Below are positions 34,865-44,017 of a stretch of DNA of 51,695 nucleotides, piece by piece. The stretch comes from Halanaerobium saccharolyticum (GTDB lineage: Bacteria; Bacillota; Halanaerobiia; Halanaerobiales; Halanaerobiaceae), in assembly GCF_003053565.1 (NCBI RefSeq), contig NZ_QAXS01000025.1, forward strand, positions 1 to 51,695, in the 5' to 3' direction. The position numbers were made by a program, and so were the translations under genes. The notes under the pieces are model-generated. The model had not been told where the DNA came from, ran no database searches, and saw only the letters and a list, made by a program, of their open reading frames with translations. The stretch's first letter is position 1. Each line of letters begins with the position of its first letter.

Positions 34865-35104
34865 TTATAATACACTCCCTTTTTAGATTAATGTCATTAA
34901 TAATATTTTATTTCTCTTATTTAATATATTCACTATCAGATATTTTTCTCCTTTAAATCAAATTGATTTTGTGAAAAAATTTAAGACTTAAAATAATTCT
35001 GGCAAAAGTATGCTAAAAGATTGCTTTAAAATTAATTTTATGAGAAAATATTGTATAGATAATAAGAGTAATTACTATATTATATCAAGTGAGGAGAGAG
35101 AAGA

Positions 35105-35440
35105 GTGGAAAAAATTATTGTTAAAAATAGTGAAATTGAATTTGAAGAACTGGAAGCAAAGGTAAAAAGAAAGATTTTAAGTCGCGGAGGGACAATGATG
35201 GCAGTTGAGGTTCACTTTAAAAAAGGAGGAGTCGGTAAGAAACACAGCCATGACCAGCATGAACAGATTTGTTATATTCTAAAAGGTGAGTTTGAAGTAG
35301 AGGTTGGTGGAGAAACCAGTACCCTAAAAGCGGGAGATAGTTTTTATGCAGGGAAAAATATTGAACATGGGGTTAAGGCGCTTACAGATGCAGTAATTTT
35401 GGATGTGTTTACACCTCAGAGAGAAGATTTTTTGGCATAA
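35105..35440 (+). CDS. Small cupin-domain protein
   Basis: A single-domain beta-barrel of 111 residues. The two cupin motifs are visible: GVGKKHSHDQHEQICYILKG gives motif 1 with the His/His/Glu metal set, and AGDSFYAGKNIEHGVKAL gives motif 2 with a His. This is a mononuclear metal site like those of sugar-binding or isomerase cupins, for example KdgF-type uronate-ring openers, which are similar in size and often sit in sugar-acid loci. The function is not proved. GTG is the start, behind GAGGAG. It is divergent from the SDR gene and upstream of the ROK regulator. Confidence 0.75.
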   Translation: MEKIIVKNSEIEFEELEAKVKRKILSRGGTMMAVEVHFKKGGVGKKHSHDQHEQICYILKGEFEVEVGGETSTLKAGDSFYAGKNIEHGVKALTDAVILDVFTPQREDFLA

Positions 35441-35591
35441 GTTTTTGCTTAATATTGAAATACACAAATATTTTAAAGATTTTTTCACAAAAAAGCAGGA
35501 ATATTATTGAGAAGCGAGAATATATAATACAGAAGATAATTTAAGGCTTAAATTAAAACTTAAATTAATAAGGAGATAAGGATTGATAATT

Positions 35592-36758
35592 ATGAACAAA
35601 CAGCGTGTAGGAAATTCAACTTTTATCCACAATTTAAATCAGGGTTCAATATTTAAAATTATTCACCGCCACGGGCCTATAACCCGGAAAGAACTGGCAG
35701 AGAATACAAGTTACAGTGCTGCGACAATTACCAATCATGTCAAAAAATTAATTGAAGAGGAATATGTAATTGAAACTGAAAAGGGGAGCTCAAACGGTGG
35801 GCGGAAACCTGTCTATATTAAAGTTAATCCCCAAAAAGGTTATATGTTATCTTTAAATATTGGAGTTAATCACAGTCAGCTGTACTTATTTGATCTGGCC
35901 TTTGAAATTTTAGAGGGGAAAAATATTGATATAGACCATGAGCAGGATGCCGAGTTTAATCTTTTGAAAATTAAAGCTGAGATTGAAAAGTTGCTGGAAA
36001 AGCATCAGATTAAGCGCGAAAAAATTCTGGGACTTGGAGTTGGTGTGCCGGCTTTAATTAACCGTGAGCATAACAGTCTGGAATTTGCTCCTAATCTGGG
36101 CTGGCATGATCTTGAGATTCCAAAGTTTTACTCTCAATATTTCGATTTTCCCGTGCTGCTGGAAAATGAAGCTAAAGCGGCTGTAATTGGGGAAAAAGAA
36201 TTTATTTATCCGGATATTGAGAATCTGGTTTTTGTTTCAATCAATGAAGGTATCGGCTGTGGAATTCTGCTTGACGGTAAGCTTTATACAGGCGCCAGCG
36301 GCAACGCAGGTGAGTTTGGTCATTTAATCATTGATAGTGATGGTCCAAAATGTCACTGTGGGAATGACGGCTGCTGGGAGACTCTGGCTTCTGAGTCCTT
36401 TCTGCGCGATGAGGTTAACCGATATTTAAAGAAGGATTTAAGCATCGATCAGATCTATGAGCTGGATTTTGAAAAAGATGAAAAATTAAGAAGTATAATC
36501 GAAAGAAGCGGCTGTAATATTGGTATTGGACTGGTTAATATAATTAACAGTTTAAGTCCCGAGCATATTGTTATTGGTGGCGGGATTATCAGAGCTGAGG
36601 GTTATTTAATGGACAACATCAATAAAATAGTTGATCAGAAATCTTTAAATATTTCACGTGAGTTTGTTGATCTTAAGTTTACTGAGCTGGAAGGACTGGC
36701 AACTATTTATGGTCTGGCAGCCCAGATATTCAATCTCAGTGTAGAAATTGTGACATAA
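35592..36758 (+). CDS. ROK-family transcriptional regulator (XylR-like)
   Basis: A sugar-responsive repressor of 388 residues. The N-terminal winged helix (about 15-75) shows GPITRKELAENTSYSAATITN, followed by the ROK sugar-kinase-like domain (ILGLGVGVPALIN, GIGCGILLDGKLYTGASGNAGEFGH). The ROK zinc motif is CHCGNDGCWETLAS. It lies 55 nt before xylulokinase, as XylR-type regulators often do. Both ATG 35592 (behind AAGGA 35578-35582) and TTG 35583 (behind AGGAG 35571-35575) are possible starts. The effector is probably xylose or a related pentose (inference). Confidence 0.85.
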   Translation: MNKQRVGNSTFIHNLNQGSIFKIIHRHGPITRKELAENTSYSAATITNHVKKLIEEEYVIETEKGSSNGGRKPVYIKVNPQKGYMLSLNIGVNHSQLYLFDLAFEILEGKNIDIDHEQDAEFNLLKIKAEIEKLLEKHQIKREKILGLGVGVPALINREHNSLEFAPNLGWHDLEIPKFYSQYFDFPVLLENEAKAAVIGEKEFIYPDIENLVFVSINEGIGCGILLDGKLYTGASGNAGEFGHLIIDSDGPKCHCGNDGCWETLASESFLRDEVNRYLKKDLSIDQIYELDFEKDEKLRSIIERSGCNIGIGLVNIINSLSPEHIVIGGGIIRAEGYLMDNINKIVDQKSLNISREFVDLKFTELEGLATIYGLAAQIFNLSVEIVT

Positions 36759-36813
36759 TTTTGGTTATAATTTAAGCTGTTATGACTAATAAATTTGATG
36801 AGGAGGATTTATT

Positions 36814-38307
36814 TTGCAGTATACTTTAGGTTTAGATATTGGTACAAGTGCAGTTAAGGCACTTTTAATGGATCAAAACGGAGAGATAGTGGCAGAAAAT
36901 AGTGAGGGTTATCCACTTACAACTCCCCAGTCTGGCTGGGCAGAGCAGAATCCGGAAGACTGGTGGCAGGCAAGTCAGAAGGTCATCAAAGATTTGATTG
37001 CAGAAAATGAGATTGACAGTTCAAAAATTGAGGCATTAAGTTTTTCCGGTCAAATGCATTCTTCCGTCTTTTTGGATGAAAATATGGAAGTTATTAGACC
37101 GGCAATTTTATGGAGTGATACCAGAACTTCAGCTGAATGTGAGGAAATTTATGAGCGAGTTGGCGGAATTAAAGAGTTAGCTAATTTAGTTTCCAATCCG
37201 GCCCTGGAAGGCTTTACAGCCCCCAAAATTTTGTGGCTCAGAAACAATGAGCCGGAAAACTTTGAGAAATTAGAAAAAGTATTATTACCCAAAGATTACA
37301 TAAGATATAAGCTTAGCGGAGAGCTGGGAATGGATCTATCTGATGCTGCTGGGACCTTACTCTGTGATGTAAAAGCAGAAGACTGGTCAGCAGACGTAAT
37401 GGAAAAATTAGATCTGAAGCCGTCAATTATGCCTCCTGTCTTAAAATCAGTTGATATAGTGGGACCTGTAACTGCAGAAGCAGCAGAAAAAACAGGTTTA
37501 GCGACTTCAACAAAAATAGTGGCTGGAGGAGCAGATAATGCCTGTGGTTCAGTTGGGAGCGGAATTATCAAGTCCGGTCGAGTAATGGCAAGTCTTGGTT
37601 CATCGGGAGTTGTAGTTGCTCAGACCGACCAGGCTGAAGCAGATCCTGAAGGAAGAATTCACCTCTTTAATCATGCAGTTCCGGGAAGTTACTATATGAT
37701 GGGAGTAGTACTTTCAGCAGGAATGTCATTTAAGTGGCTGAAAGAAGAAATGTTTAATGATGAACTTGATTTTGAAACTTTAAATAAAGAAGCAGCAGCT
37801 GTACCAGCCGGAAGTGAAGGCTTAACTTTCTTACCCTATTTATATGGTGAGCGGACTCCCCATGCTGATGCAGATGCCAGAGGAGTATTCTTCGGCATTT
37901 CCGGAAAACATAAAAGAGGCCACTTTATCCGCAGTGTAATGGAGGGTGTCAGTTTTGCTTTGAGAGACTCTTTAGAATTAATTAAAGCCCGCGGTGTTGA
38001 AGTTAATGAGATACGTCTAATTGGTGGAGGAGCCAAAAGTGAACTCTGGCAGCAGATTACAGCAGATATCTTTGGTGAAACAATCAGCCTTTTAAATATT
38101 GAGCAGGGACCTGCCTTTGGGGCAGCAATTATTGCTGGAGTTGGGGCTGGAGTCTTTTCTGACTTCGAATCAATAGTAGAGGAACTGGTTGATGTAGTCA
38201 AAACTGTAGATCCGATAGCTGAGAATGTTGAAAAGTATAATAAAAACTATGAGATTTATCAGAATCTTTATGGAGATTTAAAAGAGAGATTTAAAGACTT
38301 AAAATAA
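36814..38307 (+). CDS. xylB: Xylulokinase, FGGY family
   Basis: Phosphorylates D-xylulose to D-xylulose-5-phosphate with ATP. The 497-residue protein has the two-domain FGGY layout: GLDIGTSAVKALLMDQNGE at the N-terminus, GWAEQNPEDWW, SGQMHSSVFLD (the MH substrate motif), and DTRTSAEC. C-terminal segments are GVVLSAGMSFKWL, YGERTPHADADARG and GGGAKSELWQQITADI. TTG start behind AGGAGG. The ROK regulator just upstream and a terminator downstream make a two-gene unit. Xylose isomerase is not in this window, so xylulose must come from elsewhere. Confidence 0.92.
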   Translation: MQYTLGLDIGTSAVKALLMDQNGEIVAENSEGYPLTTPQSGWAEQNPEDWWQASQKVIKDLIAENEIDSSKIEALSFSGQMHSSVFLDENMEVIRPAILWSDTRTSAECEEIYERVGGIKELANLVSNPALEGFTAPKILWLRNNEPENFEKLEKVLLPKDYIRYKLSGELGMDLSDAAGTLLCDVKAEDWSADVMEKLDLKPSIMPPVLKSVDIVGPVTAEAAEKTGLATSTKIVAGGADNACGSVGSGIIKSGRVMASLGSSGVVVAQTDQAEADPEGRIHLFNHAVPGSYYMMGVVLSAGMSFKWLKEEMFNDELDFETLNKEAAAVPAGSEGLTFLPYLYGERTPHADADARGVFFGISGKHKRGHFIRSVMEGVSFALRDSLELIKARGVEVNEIRLIGGGAKSELWQQITADIFGETISLLNIEQGPAFGAAIIAGVGAGVFSDFESIVEELVDVVKTVDPIAENVEKYNKNYEIYQNLYGDLKERFKDLK

Positions 38308-38346
38308 TCTATATTCTAAAAATATAAACAATAGGAGTTCTTGAGG

Positions 38347-38373
38347 CCGTCGGTGATTATGCCGGCGGTTTTT
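38347..38373 (+). terminator. Terminator after xylB
   Basis: CCGTCGG (38347-38353) pairs with CCGGCGG (38362-38368; one G-T pair) and five T follow. Confidence 0.8.
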
Positions 38374-38482
38374 GTTGTAAAGAATTAAAATAAATGATAA
38401 GATTAGTGATAAGAATTATAATCTATTAAATCAGAGCAGTAGAGTTATGAGTATTTATTCTAGAAGAGAAAGGAAGATTTTT

Positions 38483-38752
38483 GTGAAAGCTATTATTAGT
38501 GTAATTGGTGTTGATCAGATTGGGATTATTGCTGAGGTAAGTACACTGCTGGCTGAAAAAAAGGTGAATATCCTTGATATCAGTCAGACAATACTGGATG
38601 ATTATTTTACAATGACCATGCTGGTGGAGCTTGATTCTCTGGAAATTCCTTTAGAGGAATTAAAAAAAGAGTTAAAGCAGAAGGGCGAAAAGTTGGGAGT
38701 CTCAATTAAATTACAGCATGAAGATATTTTCCGCTCCATGCACAGAATTTAA
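38483..38752 (+). CDS. Small ACT-domain protein (UPF0237)
   Basis: A single ACT domain of 89 residues: KAIISVIGVDQIGIIAEVS begins the beta-alpha-beta-beta-alpha-beta fold, and LLAEKKVNILDISQTI continues it. ACT domains bind small ligands such as amino acids. The GTG at 38483 (AAGGAAG at 38470-38476) gives the typical family size and N-terminus; an ATG at 38447 has no ribosome binding site. It is followed after 58 nt by a UPF0210 gene, a pairing seen in many Firmicutes and archaea. The two probably work together, but the function of the pair is unknown. Confidence 0.85.
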   Translation: MKAIISVIGVDQIGIIAEVSTLLAEKKVNILDISQTILDDYFTMTMLVELDSLEIPLEELKKELKQKGEKLGVSIKLQHEDIFRSMHRI

Positions 38753-38810
38753 TTATAGGCTGGTTTTTGAGTAATAATTTTAGTTTTTGAGTTTGAGAGG
38801 AAGTGAGTTA

Positions 38811-40169
38811 ATGTTAAATACATACGAGATTATGGAAACAATCAGAATGCTGGAAGAGGAAAAACTGGATATCAGAACAGTGACTATGGGAATTTCTCTA
38901 AGTGACTGTGCAGATAGTGATGGTGCCAAAGCAAGAGAAAATATTTATAATAAAATTGTTAAATATGCGGGTGATTTAGTTAAGACCGCAGAAGAGATTG
39001 AGTTAAAATACGATATACCGATCATTAATAAGAGAATTTCGGTTACTCCCATATCGCTTGTTGCAGCTGCTTCTGAAGATTTAGACTACATAGAATTTGC
39101 TAAAACACTGGACAGGGCAGCTAAAGAAGTAGGAGTTGACTTTATTGGCGGCTTTTCAGCGCTGGTTCATAAGGGAATGACAGAAGCTGATAAGAAACTG
39201 ATCAAATCAATTCCGGAAGCTCTGGCCCAGACAGAAAGGGTCTGTTCTTCAGTTAATATTGGTACGACTAGAGCCGGTCTAAATATGGATGCAGTTGCTG
39301 AGATGGGTGAAGTAGTAAAAAAATGTGCTGATCTGACTGCTGATAATGGTGGTGTTGCAGCCAGTAAGCTGGTTGTTTTTGCCAATGCACCGGAGGATAA
39401 TCCCTTTATGGCAGGTGCCTTCCACGGAGTTGGTGAAGGTGAATGTATGATTAATGTAGGTATTTCTGGTCCGGGAGCTGTCAAGGCAGCCTTAACTAAG
39501 GTTAAAGGAGAGCCCTTTGATGTAGTTGCTGAAACTATTAAAAAGACTGCTTTTAAGATTACCCGGATGGGCCAGCTGGTGGCCAAAGAAGCTTCTGAGA
39601 TGCTCGGAGTTACAGCAGGTATTGTTGATCTTTCGCTGGCTCCAACCCCGGCAGTTGGCGACAGTGTTGCTAGAATCTTAGAAGAAATGGGAGTTGAAGT
39701 TGCTGGTGCTCATGGAACAACCGCTGCCCTTGCTCTTTTAAATGATGCAGTTAAAAAAGGTGGGGTAATGGCATCTTCTCATGTCGGCGGTTTAAGTGGA
39801 GCTTTTATACCTGTTAGTGAAGATGCTGGGATGATAGAAGCTGTAGAAAAAGGGGCATTAAGTTTGGAAAAATTAGAAGCAATGACTGCAGTCTGTTCGG
39901 TAGGACTTGATATGATAGCTGTTCCCGGTAAAACTACTGCAGATACAATTTCGGCAATTATTGCTGATGAAGCTGCAATTGGAATGGTAAACCACAAGAC
40001 AACAGCTGTTAGGGTAATTCCAGTTCCCGGTAAAGATGTGGGAGAGGAAGTTGTATACGGGGGTTTATTTGGTCGAGCTCCAATTATGAAAGTAAGTGAT
40101 TATTCAAGTTCCGACTTTATTGCCAGAGGTGGCCGAATTCCGGCACCACTGCAGAGCCTTAAAAACTAA
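38811..40169 (+). CDS. UPF0210 (DUF711, PFL-like) protein
   Basis: A 452-residue protein of the DUF711 family, whose fold resembles pyruvate formate-lyase. Visible family segments are [10 protein letters not shown] near the start, [62 protein letters not shown], and [20 protein letters not shown]. No PFL-type glycyl-radical motif was noticed, so it is not a true formate-lyase. ATG 38811 follows GAGGAAGTGAG and fits the family length. It is cotranscribed with the ACT protein 58 nt upstream and ends before a terminator. The biochemical role is unknown. Confidence 0.88.
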   Translation: MLNTYEIMETIRMLEEEKLDIRTVTMGISLSDCADSDGAKARENIYNKIVKYAGDLVKTAEEIELKYDIPIINKRISVTPISLVAAASEDLDYIEFAKTLDRAAKEVGVDFIGGFSALVHKGMTEADKKLIKSIPEALAQTERVCSSVNIGTTRAGLNMDAVAEMGEVVKKCADLTADNGGVAASKLVVFANAPEDNPFMAGAFHGVGEGECMINVGISGPGAVKAALTKVKGEPFDVVAETIKKTAFKITRMGQLVAKEASEMLGVTAGIVDLSLAPTPAVGDSVARILEEMGVEVAGAHGTTAALALLNDAVKKGGVMASSHVGGLSGAFIPVSEDAGMIEAVEKGALSLEKLEAMTAVCSVGLDMIAVPGKTTADTISAIIADEAAIGMVNHKTTAVRVIPVPGKDVGEEVVYGGLFGRAPIMKVSDYSSSDFIARGGRIPAPLQSLKN

Positions 40170-40200
40170 GGTATTTATTTTATATAATTGAAGATTATTG

Positions 40201-40246
40201 AGACAGTATTGCTCTGAATTATGCGGAGTTGTACTGTCTTTTTTTA
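40201..40246 (+). terminator. Terminator after the UPF0210 gene
   Basis: AGACAGTA (40201-40208) pairs with TACTGTCT (40232-40239), with inner pairing GCTCTG/CGGAGT, then a run of T (40238-40245). Confidence 0.85.
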
Positions 40247-40291
40247 TTTTCTTTTAAATTTCAGAAAATATTATAAAATTTAAAATTATCC

Positions 40292-40349
40292 TTGATTTTC
40301 AAAACAGATTGTTGTACAATATAACCAACAAGTTAACATACAACTTGTT
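40292..40349 (+). promoter_or_regulatory. Promoter and operators of the arabinose operon
   Basis: TTGATT (40292-40297), 17 bases, TACAAT (40315-40320). The -10 overlaps the palindrome TTGTACAA (40312-40319). Just downstream is the inverted repeat AACAAGTT (40327-40334) / AACTTGTT (40342-40349). Both are placed for a GntR-type repressor, so the AraR encoded next probably controls its own operon. Confidence 0.7.
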
Positions 40350-40371
40350 TAAAAGTGGGGAGAGTTGTTGT

Positions 40372-41448
40372 ATGAAAAAAGCAAAGTATCAGCAAATTAT
40401 AGATTATTATAAAGATTATATAAAACATCATGAGTTAAGTGATGGTGATTTACTGCCCTCAGAATCTGATGTGGCAGAAGAATTTAATTTCAGCAGGGAT
40501 ACTGTGCGCCGCGCTCTAAAAGAGCTGGAAAAGGAAAAAGTTGTTTCCCGAGAAAGAGGAAAGGGGACATTTTTTAAGGACGAACAAAATACAGTTAAAG
40601 AAAAACGAATTGCAGTTATTACTACATATCTTTCCAATTATATTTTTCCCAATATTATCTCCGGGATTGAAGAGGTTGTCAGTTCAAAGCACTATACTCT
40701 AAATCTGGCCAATACAGATAATGATCCCAATAAAGAACGAAAACACTTAAGAAAAGTTATAGATAATCAAGTTGATGGTTTGATAATTGAGCCAACAAAA
40801 AGTGCAGTCGACACCCACAACATGGATTTATATCAGGAACTTAAAGAAAAAAATATTCCTTTTGTAATGCTAAATGCCTATTATAGAGAACTTGATCCAT
40901 CCTATGCCATAGTCAATGATTATAAGGGTGGCTATAAGGCAACTCAATATTTGCTTCAGCTGGGCCATACAAACATTGCTGGTATTTTTAAAGAAGATGA
41001 TCTGCAGGGGATATTTAGACTTAAGGGTTTTAAAAAAGCACTCTCAGATTATGATCTTGACCCAGAAGCCGCAGATATTGGAACTTATATAACTAGCCAG
41101 ATATCATCTTATCCCTATCACTGTATGGATAAAATGTTATCTCACCAAAATCAGCCGACAGCAGTTGTCTGTTATAATGATGAAATTGCAGTAGATGTTG
41201 TCAAGGCAATTATTGATAATGGTTTAAAAGTACCAGAAGATATTTCCGTTGTTTCTTTTGATGATTCCATTCTGGCTACAGCAACAAATGTTAGGCTTAC
41301 CTCAGTTAGACATCCTAAAGAAGAACTGGGCAGACATGCAGCCAGATTATTATTTAATATGATAGAAATTGGAATTGAAAAACCCAGATTTTTATATGAT
41401 CCAGAACTGGTAGTTAGAGATTCATGTAAAGAGTTAAGAAGGAGGTAG
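40372..41448 (+). CDS. araR: AraR-type repressor (GntR DNA-binding plus LacI ligand domain)
   Basis: A chimeric regulator of 358 residues. The GntR winged helix is at about 1-70 (YQQIIDYYKDYIK, LLPSESDVAEEFNFSRDTVR and the wing RGKGTFF). A LacI/PBP-type sugar-binding domain follows at about 78-358 (RIAVITTYLSNYIF, NQVDGLIIEP, YKGGYKATQYLL and VSFDDSILATATNVRLTSVRHP). This two-part design is characteristic of AraR, which binds L-arabinose. ATG 40372 was preferred to an in-frame TTG at 40309 because GGGGAGAG (40357-40364) precedes it. The gene is the first of the arabinose operon and starts right after its own presumed operator. Confidence 0.9.
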   Translation: MKKAKYQQIIDYYKDYIKHHELSDGDLLPSESDVAEEFNFSRDTVRRALKELEKEKVVSRERGKGTFFKDEQNTVKEKRIAVITTYLSNYIFPNIISGIEEVVSSKHYTLNLANTDNDPNKERKHLRKVIDNQVDGLIIEPTKSAVDTHNMDLYQELKEKNIPFVMLNAYYRELDPSYAIVNDYKGGYKATQYLLQLGHTNIAGIFKEDDLQGIFRLKGFKKALSDYDLDPEAADIGTYITSQISSYPYHCMDKMLSHQNQPTAVVCYNDEIAVDVVKAIIDNGLKVPEDISVVSFDDSILATATNVRLTSVRHPKEELGRHAARLLFNMIEIGIEKPRFLYDPELVVRDSCKELRRR

Positions 41449-41458
41449 TTAAATCCAA

Positions 41459-42961
41459 ATGAGCAAACTTTTAGAAATGAGAGGAATCAGCAAGTCTTTT
41501 TATGGAACTCAGGCTCTAAAAGATGTAAATATTCAGATTGAGCCGGGAGAAATTCAGGCAGTTTGTGGTGAAAATGGTGCTGGTAAATCAACACTAATGA
41601 ATATAATGACAGGAATTTTACAGCCAAATGAAGGAGAAATTATATTTGAAGGTGAAAAATTAAGTAATTTGGATCCCCGTACTGCCCAGGAAAAAGGTAT
41701 AAGTATTGTTCATCAGGAGCTCAGTCTCTGTCCGGAAGTTAGTGTTGCAGAAAATATTTTTATGGGCCGGGTTCCGGAAAAGAGAAAAGGGATGGTAAAC
41801 TTTAAGCAGATGCGTCAGGAAGCTGATAAAGTATTGAAGAGGTTGAATCTTGATATAGATGTCAGGCAGCCGCTGGGTAAACTCGGTATTTCAGAGCAGC
41901 AGATGGTTGAAATAGCAAAGGCTCTATCCATTAATGCTAAAATTTTGATTCTTGATGAGCCAACATCTTCTCTAACAGAATCTGAGTCACAAATCTTATT
42001 TGATAATTTAATGAGATTAAAAGAAGAGGGTATAGCAATCTTTTTCATTAGTCACCGACTTAAAGAAATTTTTAAAATTTGTGATAGTTTTACTGTTTTA
42101 AGAGATGGTGTTCATGTTGGAGACGGACGAGTAGAAGATGTTGATCCAGATGATATTGTGCGGATGATGGTTGGCAGAGAACTTGATCAGGCCTATCCCG
42201 ACAGAACAACTGAAGTTGGTCAAAATATCCTTTCTGTTGAAAACATAAGCCGCAAAGATGAATTTGAAAACATAAGTTTTAGAGTTAACGAAAAAGAAAT
42301 AGTTGGTTTATTTGGTTTGATTGGTGCTGGTAGATCAGAGGCGATGCAGACTGTTTTTGGTATCAATCAGCCCGACAGTGGTAGGATTACACTTTTTGGT
42401 AAGGATATAACAGCCAATAATACCAGAGAAAATATAGATCAGGGTTTAATTTATATTACTGAAGATAGAAAAGAACAGGGACTATTTTTAGATATGGATT
42501 TAAATGCAAATGTTGTGGCTGCTGATTTAGAACAGGTTTCGCAAAATTCTTTAATCAAAAAGAAAAAAGTTAAAGCTATTGGAGAAAAATTTGTAGAGAT
42601 TATGAATACAAAATATGCCAGCCTTGACCAGCCAGTTAAAAGTTTGAGTGGAGGTAACCAGCAGAAAGTTTTACTTGCCAAATGGTTGGCTGTTGATCCC
42701 AGAGTTTTAATTTTAGATGAGCCAACTAGAGGAATCGATGTTGGGGCTAAATTTGAAATCCATACAGCTTTAAGAGAGTTATCAAATAATGGACATGCAG
42801 TAATGTTTATTTCCTCTGAGTTACCCGAAATTTTAGGTTTAAGTGACCGGATTTTAGTAATGCACCAGGGGAAACTGGTTGGGGAACTTGATGCAGATAC
42901 AGCAACCGAAGAAGAAGTTATGATGTATGCTTCTGGCAGAAAAAATGATTTTAAAAATTAA
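41459..42961 (+). CDS. Sugar ABC transporter ATP-binding protein (AraG-like)
   Basis: The ATPase of a CUT2-type pentose importer, 500 residues with two ABC cassettes. Cassette one has Walker A GENGAGKST and Walker B ILILDEPTSSLTE. Cassette two has a degenerate Walker A, GLIGAGRSE, and a good signature LSGGNQQKVLLAKWL with VLILDEPTRGID. The degenerate second site is typical of AraG, RbsA, MglA and XylG. AAGGAGGT lies 12 bases before the ATG. It is 10 nt after araR and 22 nt before the permease. Substrate L-arabinose is inferred from the operon. Confidence 0.9.
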   Translation: MSKLLEMRGISKSFYGTQALKDVNIQIEPGEIQAVCGENGAGKSTLMNIMTGILQPNEGEIIFEGEKLSNLDPRTAQEKGISIVHQELSLCPEVSVAENIFMGRVPEKRKGMVNFKQMRQEADKVLKRLNLDIDVRQPLGKLGISEQQMVEIAKALSINAKILILDEPTSSLTESESQILFDNLMRLKEEGIAIFFISHRLKEIFKICDSFTVLRDGVHVGDGRVEDVDPDDIVRMMVGRELDQAYPDRTTEVGQNILSVENISRKDEFENISFRVNEKEIVGLFGLIGAGRSEAMQTVFGINQPDSGRITLFGKDITANNTRENIDQGLIYITEDRKEQGLFLDMDLNANVVAADLEQVSQNSLIKKKKVKAIGEKFVEIMNTKYASLDQPVKSLSGGNQQKVLLAKWLAVDPRVLILDEPTRGIDVGAKFEIHTALRELSNNGHAVMFISSELPEILGLSDRILVMHQGKLVGELDADTATEEEVMMYASGRKNDFKN

Positions 42962-42983
42962 TAAAATGGAGGGGTAAAAGGGA

Positions 42984-43952
42984 ATGGAAAATACACAGAA
43001 TTCTAGTATTCTAAAAAAGTTATTTGGATTACGAGAAGCTTCATTAGCACTGATAATAATAGCATTTGCAGCCTTATTGAGCTTTATGGCTCCAGGATTC
43101 TTAAGTACTTATAATATTAATACTACTTTAATTGGTTTATCGATGGATGGAATCCTGGCTGTAGGTATGACATTAGTTTTAGTTGTTGGTGGAATTGATC
43201 TTTCAGTTGGATCAGTTATGGCTTTTGCTAATGTGCTTGCTGGTATGACAATGGTTACTCTGGGTTTGAATATCTGGTTATCAGTATTTATTTCGATTGC
43301 TTTATCAGTTGCTATTGGTTTTAGTATTTCGCAATTTATTACAAAAATAAAATTGAGCCCATTTATTACAACTTTGAGTATGATGTCTATCGGCCGGGGT
43401 TTAGCCTATATTATCACTAAAGGTTCTCCGGTTAGCATTGGAGAGATTTCTCAAACCTTTGACTTTATCGGTGGTGGAAAGACCTTTGGTATTCCCAACC
43501 CGGGTTTGATTTTGATTCTTTTAGTTATTGTAATGGATTTTTTAATGAGAAATTCTAAAACTTTTAGAAAAATTTACTATGTTGGTTCCAATGAGGAAGC
43601 AGCAAAGTTTTCCGGTATTAATGTAAATAAAACAAAAATTATGGTCTATATTTTATGTTCTTCTTTAGCTGGTTTTGCTGGGATATTAAATCTGGCTCGT
43701 TTTGGAGTTGCTACTCCTACTGTAGGTACTGGAGCTGAGCTGCGTGCTATTGCAGGAGCTGTAATTGGTGGTGCCAGTCTTACCGGTGGAGAAGGAACTG
43801 TACTGGGAGCATTTTTAGGAATTATACTTGTGGCTTTAGTAAATAATGCGCTGGTTCTGCTTGGTGTTTCCGTTTACTGGCAGCAGCTGGTAGTAGGTTT
43901 AGTACTTCTAAGTGCTGTAATTATTGATATGAAAGTACATGGAAGTAAATAA
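42984..43952 (+). CDS. Sugar ABC transporter permease (AraH-like)
   Basis: Single permease of a CUT2 sugar importer, 322 residues with about eight to ten membrane segments. GVGGIDLSVGS-type signature appears as VGGIDLSVGSVMAFANVLAG, and the C-terminal GGASLTGGEGTVLGAFLG is also typical of RbsC/AraH/XylH. It forms a homodimer with the ATPase encoded immediately before it. Substrate is inferred from the arabinose context. It starts 22 nt after the ATPase gene and is followed after 65 nt by the binding protein gene. Confidence 0.9.
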   Translation: MENTQNSSILKKLFGLREASLALIIIAFAALLSFMAPGFLSTYNINTTLIGLSMDGILAVGMTLVLVVGGIDLSVGSVMAFANVLAGMTMVTLGLNIWLSVFISIALSVAIGFSISQFITKIKLSPFITTLSMMSIGRGLAYIITKGSPVSIGEISQTFDFIGGGKTFGIPNPGLILILLVIVMDFLMRNSKTFRKIYYVGSNEEAAKFSGINVNKTKIMVYILCSSLAGFAGILNLARFGVATPTVGTGAELRAIAGAVIGGASLTGGEGTVLGAFLGIILVALVNNALVLLGVSVYWQQLVVGLVLLSAVIIDMKVHGSK

Positions 43953-44017
43953 TTAATTTTGATTATTTAGATGTATTATTACATCTTAAATAAAATAAAA
44001 AGATGGAGGGGTTTAGT

